Below, piece by piece: positions 57,979 through 64,000 of a stretch of DNA of 64,000 bases. Every line of letters begins with the position of its first letter. The stretch's first letter is position 1. A program made the position numbers and the translations under genes. The stretch spans positions 4,526,001 to 4,590,000 of the forward strand of contig KN832870.1 in NCBI GenBank assembly GCA_000827325.1. The letters are read 5' to 3'. The DNA is from Oidiodendron maius Zn (lineage: Eukaryota; Ascomycota; Leotiomycetes; Myxotrichaceae). The notes under the pieces are model-generated. The model was not told the origin of the DNA. It did no database searches and saw only the letters and a list, made by a program, of their open reading frames with translations.

Positions 57979-58595
57979 GGTGGAGGAGAGGGGTAGATGG
58001 ACGTGGATCAAAAGGACTGAGGTGATGGTATTGGAATTGTAGCTAAGGGGAAGAGAGGGAGAGATGGTCAGTAGAGATCCTCGACCTTTGAGAGAATAAG
58101 GGGAATAGAGTTCATATGTAAGGTGAAACGCTTCGTATAGAGGATGTAGGCATCAACGTGTTATATAAGGGAGATTGTCGGCACGGACATGGGGTGATAT
58201 CCGGACGGATGGGAGAGATGGGGCTTCTGTTACACTCACGGTAGATCACAATCGTTTGAGAATCACAGCATCTTTAGATGGCTTCAAAGGAGTAGTCTCA
58301 AAGAGAGCTGTGAGAAGTGAAGGAGGGGCGTTGGCATCTTCGATGGTCGTGTGTCCTACTCCTTTCAACCCCGCGAAATGGCGACGGCGCCGGTTGACGT
58401 AGGGAGACGCCCAGAAAATACGGGGGAACTTTGCCGAGCCGAGACATCGAGACCCTTGATAAAAAAGAATGATGATGAACAATAATTACAACAGCTACTG
58501 ACAACAACACGACAACAACACCTCTCACCTCTCACCTCTCACCTCTCATCTCTCACCGAATTCCAATTCCAGTCCCACCACCTCCTGCCATCTCC
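57979..58595. promoter_or_regulatory. Divergent spacer of RS-like gene and AIM41, with a heptamer repeat in the AIM41 leader
   Basis: 617 bp. At 58519-58553 there are five tandem copies of CACCTCT (the last is CATCTCT), about 45 bp before the AIM41 start and probably in its 5' UTR. Nothing else specific was recognised. Confidence 0.55.
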
Positions 58596-59186
58596 ATGCT
58601 CGCTAGGCCCCTGCTCCGGGCCTCGCGGTTCGCTCTCCGCTGCTATGCCACCGACACGGCCACCGCGCCTCCCCTTCTCCTCAAGATCAGGTCCCATTCC
58701 GCTCCAATCTACCCTCTACGCTCACTAATCCCATCCCGCAGGAAAGACATGAAGACCGCCATGCAGAACAAGGACTCCAATCGCCTGTCCGTCCTGCGCG
58801 GCATCCTTGCCCAGACCCTCAACGCCTCCAAGACCACGTCTCCGATCAACACCGACATCCAGATGCTCGCCCTGCTGCGCAAATCCGCCAGCGCTGGCCG
58901 CGCCGCGAGCGAGGAGTTCAAGGGCGCGGGCAGGCAGGATTTAGCTGACAAGGAGGACCTGCAGGTGAAGATCATGGAGGAGTACGCTGGCTGCGTGGAG
59001 ACCATGGGGGAGGAGGAGGTCCGGGGGGCGGTGCAGGGGGTCGTGGACGCGCTGACGAGTGAGGGTGGAAAGGTGCAGATGGGAGAGGTATTGAAGAGGG
59101 TGTTTGCGCCAGATGTCTTGGGAGGGAAGCCAGTGGAGAAGGCGGAGGTTGCAGCGATAGTGAAGCAGCTCCTCGCAAAGCCATAG
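58596..59186 (+). CDS. aim41: Aim41-like mitochondrial GatB/YqeY-domain protein
   Basis: Two exons, join(58596..58690, 58742..59186), give 179 aa. The 51 nt intron keeps frame and has no stop, so an unspliced reading also exists (196 aa). Splicing is preferred because it gives LLLKIRKDMKTAMQNKDSNRLS, a continuous YqeY-type helix, whereas the unspliced form inserts a Pro/Ser-rich 17-mer. A CACTAAT branch site and CGCAG acceptor are good, but the donor GTCCCA is poor. The N-terminus (MLARPLLRASRFALRCYAT) is a clear mitochondrial presequence. The YqeY domain resembles the tRNA-binding tail of GatB amidotransferase subunits; Aim41 is linked to mitochondrial function but its exact activity is unknown. 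Confidence 0.85.
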   Translation: MLARPLLRASRFALRCYATDTATAPPLLLKIRSHSAPIYPLRSLIPSRRKDMKTAMQNKDSNRLSVLRGILAQTLNASKTTSPINTDIQMLALLRKSASAGRAASEEFKGAGRQDLADKEDLQVKIMEEYAGCVETMGEEEVRGAVQGVVDALTSEGGKVQMGEVLKRVFAPDVLGGKPVEKAEVAAIVKQLLAKP

Positions 59187-59627
59187 CTTGATAGGAGGAG
59201 GTCTGAGGAGGGGCGGAGCTTCAAGCGAGCTGTATCTTATCTGTATCAACATGTGTAAAATACCCATTCTCCATTCTAATAGACGATGGATGATATTCTG
59301 ATTCTAGTAAGGGTGCCATGAGCTGGCATACCTCTTTACACACTCCCCTTCGCCCACTACACCACAGGGTCTCAATTGCTACAGTCAGGCACCCCTAGTA
59401 TACCTAGCGAGCTTGAGAGTCTCTTAACCTTGTCTACAATCCTAAGTCCAATTCATATCGAAATACCCAACATCTCTTTCAGCCTTGCGCAGCCTTGCAC
59501 GTGATCGTCGTCGATACGCGAAGTGTTATTACGTCGCGGACGCCTCGACCATTAAACCTCCATTAAACATTCACCTTCTCGATTCCCATCCTAATTGTAT
59601 CCACTATGAGGTGATCTAGGGCCTACC
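59187..59627. promoter_or_regulatory. LSB6 upstream region
   Basis: 441 bp between tandem genes. Contains the AIM41 3' UTR and the LSB6 promoter. No specific site is recognised. Confidence 0.45.
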
Positions 59628-61931
59628 ATGCCGAGGAATCGACCTCCAACGACCGGGTACGCCCGAATCGCTCAGGCCGAGGAGTCCGATTCGGATGGGG
59701 AGTTCGCAAACGGCACCTCCTTACAGGCAGCTTCTGCTCCTCGATATGCATCTATTACTCAACCTCGACCGCATGGCGGCATGTACGTGGATGATTCCAC
59801 TTCTCCACAAGCGTCACGGGTGCGGCCACAAAGACAGAGGCGACGGAGTTCTACCGGTATCGACATCAAGGCCATCAATACACGATTGGAGAGATGGGCG
59901 GATGAGATTGCTTCGAAGTTCAAGATAAATAAGGTGAAGGGGAAGACGCCAGGGGAAGAACACCTGGAGATTCATCACACTGTATTCCAGGCGCCAGAAG
60001 GGATGCGACCGCTGTCCGCTGACGGCCTAGCAGTAGACGACTCCAGCCGAATGACAAAAGAACAATTCCACGAGATCGTGGAAAGCGTTCGGGTTGCGAT
60101 CGAGCAGGGCATCCATCCGAAGATGATCTCTCAAGGCAGCTCAGGAAGCTACTTTGCGAAGAATAGTGAGGGCAAAGTGGTCGGCGTCTTTAAACCCAAG
60201 GACGAGGAACCGTACGCCGCCGGCAATCCAAAATGGAATAAATGGATACACCGGAACCTCTTCCCATGTTGTTTTGGTCGGGCATGCCTCATCCCCAATC
60301 TTAGTTACGTTTCTGAAGCTGCGGCATATACACTCGATTGCAGACTGCGAACGAATTTGGTACCTTACACCGATATCGTCTGGCTCTCCTCAACATCTTT
60401 CCACTACGACTTCTGGACCCGGTCTAATTTCTACAGAAAGAGGAAACCTTTCCCACCGAAAGTGGGCAGTTTTCAAGTCTTTCTAAAGGGATTCAAGGAC
60501 GCAAATATCTTTCTGCGGGAGAACCCCTGGCCAGATCGTGTTACCGGCCCGTACGCCCCTTCTAGTACTGGACGACAGAGCAAGGGCTGGAAGGATACGT
60601 GCAGGCCGGGCAGCAGAACAGACGATAATTATGGCGACGAGGAGAGCAATATGGAGACTTCACAAGCCGGCGCTAATCCACGCTTCGTTTGGACTGATGC
60701 ATTGCAACAATCATTCCGCGAGGAACTGGAGAAATTGGTCATCCTGGATTATATCATGCGCAATACCGACCGCGGCCTTGATAACTGGATGATTAAGGTG
60801 GATTGGGAGAACCAGGACGTGTCTATTGTTTCTGAACCTCCGCAGATGCCTATGAACGGCGACCATGACGAATCGCCGCCGCGCATAGTGCCAAGAGCTA
60901 GCACCCCATCAAATGGATCCGTCCCATATCGACGGCAACAACCCATGGATGCCTCCAGCCGATCAACTACCCCGTTGGGAAGGAATGGCCTGACAGTGTC
61001 GATCGGAGCTATCGACAACAGTCTTTCCTGGCCATGGAAGCATCCTGATGCTTGGCGGAGTTTTCCGTTCGGATGGCTATTCCTTCCAGTATCTCTCATC
61101 GGACAGCCATTCTCTCAAAAGACTCGGGACCATTTCCTCCCGCTTCTCACTTCCAAGCAGTGGTGGAGTGAGACCCAATTGGAGCTAAGAGCGGTGTTCA
61201 GCCAAGATGCGGATTTCCAAGAGCGCATGTTCGCCAGACAAATCGCGGTTATGAAAGGTCAAGCATGGAATGTCGTGGAAACTCTGAAGACCGTGGACCA
61301 TGGCCCACTAGAGCTAACCAGAAGGGCACGAGTATGTATCTGGGATGATCTGGTAGATATTCCCATTGCGGTGCCGATGCGGATGCCTTCAGCCGAGATG
61401 CGGAGGCGTCATGAGGACAGACAAAAGAAGGACCTGGAGGAAGAGATGGACATTAGTTCTGCGAATGCTTCGGCTCCACAGCCAGATCTCATAGGGCTAT
61501 CTAGTCCTCCAGGAGAACTACCGAATCCAAATCGATTCGAGCTGTCGACGCCTCGAAGTGAGGAGGACGGGCCGTCCTTCAGCCTACCAGACTCTCCCGC
61601 CGCCCTTCTCGAAGCAAGAGCACTGAACGATACCGGTACGAGGAATGGGCAGGTCAAGTTTTCCGACCACCGCCTTGGATTGACCCATACCAGGGGCCGG
61701 CTGAGCTACGATGGCCCGTCACGGTCTCCTTCACAAGGATATCGCGGACATGCTAGGAGGTTCTCCTTCTCCACGAGAGGCCGGGGGCCAGCGCAGATGT
61801 ACAACGACGACGATGATGAGGGGGATCTGGGATACGCAGTTGCAGAGGGCATGGAGCAGAACCAGCGGCGGGTGATTGTCGAGCGGCTCGAGACGGTCAA
61901 GAGCAAAAATCCGGTGTTTACGTGGTGTTAG
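59628..61931 (+). CDS. lsb6: Type II phosphatidylinositol 4-kinase (Lsb6)
   Basis: A single exon of 767 aa. The disordered N-terminus has TTGYARIAQAEESDSDGEF. The kinase domain starts near 165 with the nucleotide loop QGSSGSYFAKN and GVFKPKDEEPYA (ATP lysine). FPCCFGRACLIP follows, the Cys-rich palmitoylation loop seen in type II PI4Ks. Then come VGSFQVFLKGFKDA, the catalytic LDYIMRNTDRGLDNWMIK, and IGAIDNSLSWPWKHPDAWRS with the metal-binding Asp. The enzyme makes PI4P on vacuole and endosomal membranes; yeast Lsb6 also binds Las17. The C-terminal 200 residues are low-complexity and fungal-specific, making it longer than yeast Lsb6 (607 aa). The start ATG directly precedes PRNRPPTTGYARI. Confidence 0.95.
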   Translation: MPRNRPPTTGYARIAQAEESDSDGEFANGTSLQAASAPRYASITQPRPHGGMYVDDSTSPQASRVRPQRQRRRSSTGIDIKAINTRLERWADEIASKFKINKVKGKTPGEEHLEIHHTVFQAPEGMRPLSADGLAVDDSSRMTKEQFHEIVESVRVAIEQGIHPKMISQGSSGSYFAKNSEGKVVGVFKPKDEEPYAAGNPKWNKWIHRNLFPCCFGRACLIPNLSYVSEAAAYTLDCRLRTNLVPYTDIVWLSSTSFHYDFWTRSNFYRKRKPFPPKVGSFQVFLKGFKDANIFLRENPWPDRVTGPYAPSSTGRQSKGWKDTCRPGSRTDDNYGDEESNMETSQAGANPRFVWTDALQQSFREELEKLVILDYIMRNTDRGLDNWMIKVDWENQDVSIVSEPPQMPMNGDHDESPPRIVPRASTPSNGSVPYRRQQPMDASSRSTTPLGRNGLTVSIGAIDNSLSWPWKHPDAWRSFPFGWLFLPVSLIGQPFSQKTRDHFLPLLTSKQWWSETQLELRAVFSQDADFQERMFARQIAVMKGQAWNVVETLKTVDHGPLELTRRARVCIWDDLVDIPIAVPMRMPSAEMRRRHEDRQKKDLEEEMDISSANASAPQPDLIGLSSPPGELPNPNRFELSTPRSEEDGPSFSLPDSPAALLEARALNDTGTRNGQVKFSDHRLGLTHTRGRLSYDGPSRSPSQGYRGHARRFSFSTRGRGPAQMYNDDDDEGDLGYAVAEGMEQNQRRVIVERLETVKSKNPVFTWC

Positions 61932-62836
61932 TTAGGCCTGGGAACGCTGGCAAAGGGGGCTGTGGCTTTATGGAGGACTTCCTTTGATTGTACCAAATAC
62001 GTCACGGTGTACTACTATACTTAGGTGGGCGCTGGGTAGAGGGACGGCCACGATATAGAGAGTTCCGGGCGTATGGAATTGTTCGGTATGTACAACTCCC
62101 AAAAGGGAAGAAAGTGACTTGGCTGTTTTCGGTAAAAAGAACAAGATCGTTATGGAGATTTGTAATCCCATGTATAGATATACAGCACTCTAAGACTATT
62201 ATTATACTCCCCCTCTGCCTGCTAATACTGTACTAATACGTGCGTATCCTGGTCCGGCCAGTCGAGGTGACTGCCGCATCTCGCCAGCATTTCCCTAACC
62301 GGGAAGTAAGTTATCAGGCACATGACTTGTCCCCTTACATAAGCGGCTTATCGACAGTGCGGGCGAAAACTCTTGAAGGCGATAACATAACCCACCGCCG
62401 CCGATTACTTATCCAACTTCCAGTATTGTGTGTACCCACGTACCTTTTCTTTATATCCTCGACTCTCCAAACGCCCCCCGGATTCGGCGCCCGAACCTGC
62501 CAAGTAGGGCCAAACTTACTGATCACACCCCCCGAGGCGAAAGCGGATTTCTTTATCCGGTTGCAGACGTCCGCCTCCTCATCCTGCATCTCCGCCGAGG
62601 GCGTCCGTCGCAATCCCTTGATTGGAAATCAATCGCTCCGGATTCATCAACGCCTCCGATCCCTCCGTCATCACCTTCGACTTCGCCCAGAACTGAATAT
62701 CTGCAATATAACACATGTGTTTCCTCAACGAGCCAGCCACGCCCACGCCCACACCCACGAGATAGTCTGCGCTGAGATATCTGGGGAAGGAAGCGCCGCT
62801 GTCGTGACGGGCAGGGCGTGCGACAAGTCGAGAGCC
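61932..62836. promoter_or_regulatory. Spacer and leader upstream of the SNF2-like gene
   Basis: 905 bp. Frames across 62240-62974 lack domains. A stretch at about 62615-62650 (TTGATTGGAAATCAATC) resembles a serine tRNA anticodon arm, but it has no T-arm or acceptor stem. It is not called a tRNA. Confidence 0.45.
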
Positions 62837-64000
62837 ATGGCTACCTGGAACCAACAAGATGGTATATCTGCCCTTTCCTTGCAGGCAAGGCCCTCTTCAT
62901 CTTCACAAGGAGCCAGTTTTGGAGGTCCAGAACTTACTCTATTGCCTCTCCTTGTGGCGCAAATATCCAACTAAGAATATAACTTACCTTACGTACATCA
63001 CATGCTTACAGAATTAATCGCAATAGGCCGCCCACCATCGAATAACCCTCCAAACGTTAACGGTACCTTGCCCTCCTTCGCAGCCCCAAAGTGGTCACCA
63101 GCCTCGCTCCTCCATCCACGTGGCTTCCCACAAGGCCCGCAGGCAGCACAGAACAACTTGTTGAACACTGCGCCCCCGCAGCGCCTAATGTTCCAGTTTG
63201 ATTCTCCTCAGGGCTCTTCCCATTCGAGTACTCCCAACAGCGCGTCAATGCGGAATAGCCATCCTCCGCAGGCCGGCTTTGAGCAGTATGCAAACGGGAA
63301 CGGCCCTATGGGCATGGGTCACATGCTAGAGCGCATGCATAATGTGGCGAGCCGCGATATGCTGCCTCAGAAGCGCAGGAAGATACATGACGACCGGGCA
63401 CAGAACGATCAGAAGAAGGCTGAGTTCAATGGGGCTGGGAGAGGTGGCGTTATCGGAGAATACATGAAAGAAAAGAAGGAGCAGGGACAGAAGGAGAGTA
63501 TCCCTATCAGAACTGCGGTGGATATATCTGCTGGTGAGTTTGGATGGCGGAGATATCGACGCCCAAACTGACTGTGTATAGTCGATGACAATGACGTTCA
63601 AGCAGTTGTCAGTGCGGAGGACAAAGAGGTCTGCTATGGACGTATCGAGGGCGCCGAAATAAATGCCCACAAGGTCCCGACTCCGAGACCAGGGGTCCGA
63701 GCTATTTCGGACTCCATGTGGCCGCAAATCAAGATCGTCCTCAGACGGCGCGTGGGAGAAAAGACTACGGTTATATACTGCGTCGATTCTTCGAGAGAGA
63801 TTATTGGTTGCGTTGATGTCAGCACTTCGATTGGATTAGCTCCTCTTCTGGATTCGAAATTTGGCATTCGGACTGCATCACGCATACTCTCACGACAGCG
63901 GCAACCTAATGATCTACCATGTGGCGCTGATGAGTCCCGCCGATACGGGTTGGATTTGAATTTGTATGGGCCTAAGAAGTATGCTCTCCAAGTTGGCCGG
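62837..64000 (+). CDS. N-terminal part of a probable SNF2-family DNA-dependent ATPase, runs off the right edge
   Basis: Exons join(62837..62861, 63012..63533, 63582..>64000). The first exon (25 nt) encodes MATWNQQD; it has a GTATAT donor and joins after a 150 nt intron to ELIAIGRPPSNNPPN. The second intron (48 nt) restores VDDNDVQAVVSAEDKEVCYG. The N-terminal 190 residues are disordered with a basic patch (PQKRRKIHDD) that could be a nuclear signal. The region EVCYGRIEGAEINAHKVP, then IGLAPLLDSKFGIRTASRIL and LNLYGPKKYALQVGR resembles the conserved block before the helicase domain of fungal SNF2/RAD5-like ATPases. No helicase motif lies within the window, so the family call is from memory of that region and moderately sure. 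The frame is open to base 64000. Confidence 0.6.

Noticed and set aside
62610-62690. Serine tRNA-like segment (TTGATTGGAAATCAATC anticodon-arm shape, GCCGAGGGCG D-arm-like)
   Set aside because: No GGTTCRA T-arm and no pairing acceptor stem; the anticodon-like hairpin alone is likely chance.
62240-62974. 244-codon plus-strand frame before the SNF2-like gene
   Set aside because: Starts at a non-ATG codon, overlaps the true first exon in another frame, and has low-complexity composition.

Overview
The window is nuclear DNA of a filamentous ascomycete (Pezizomycotina; the gene content fits Eurotiomycetes such as Aspergillus or Penicillium relatives, but the genus cannot be fixed from the sequence). 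The signs are genes interrupted by 43-72 nt introns with GTRNGT-like donors and CTRAY branch sites, a HET-domain gene, a large Zn2Cys6 factor, a UMTA/LaeA-like methyltransferase, and divergent or convergent spacing of a few hundred bases.

Layout. 1-4.1 kb is an accessory edge: a HET-domain gene running off the left end and a toxD-like enoyl reductase. 4.5-25.4 kb is dense housekeeping: MTHFR, gamma-tubulin complex subunit GCP2, proteasome alpha5, a Zn2Cys6/Fungal_trans_2 regulator, rRNA methyltransferase Rrp8, the ubiquitin shuttle/protease Ddi1, a Paa1-like acetyltransferase, orotate phosphoribosyltransferase and the ribosome-biogenesis GTPase Nog1. At 25.4-30.3 kb two gene-poor stretches flank a lone SAM-dependent methyltransferase. 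At 30.3-42.9 kb a TMEM184/DUF300 membrane protein and the 3,231-residue lipid-transfer protein Csf1 diverge from one promoter region. 43-53 kb is an insertion-rich island: two decayed convergent copies of one unrecognised sequence, a 360 bp MITE with 74 bp terminal inverted repeats between them, a pogo-type transposase relic, and a 5.6 kb Ty1/copia fossil with 282 bp LTRs and a 5 bp target duplication. The copia element split an F-box gene in two. 54-64 kb returns to housekeeping: elongation factor 2, a low-complexity basic RS-like protein, mitochondrial Aim41, type II phosphatidylinositol 4-kinase Lsb6, and the start of a probable SNF2-family ATPase.

No gene cluster or operon-like pathway is apparent. 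Shared themes are translation and ribosome biogenesis (Rrp8, Nog1, EF-2), proteostasis (alpha5, Ddi1, the F-box gene), and membrane lipids (Csf1, Lsb6, TMEM184). The most unusual points are gene-structure details: a start codon split by an intron (DDI1), a 13 nt exon (alpha5), an 18 nt exon (TMEM184), and two 51 nt in-frame introns that look like coding sequence (EF-2, AIM41). The other striking point is the retroelement insertion in the F-box gene. I saw no convincing tRNA, rRNA or CRISPR, and nothing that clearly amounts to a new system. Exon boundaries were worked out by eye from splice signals, phase and family conservation.
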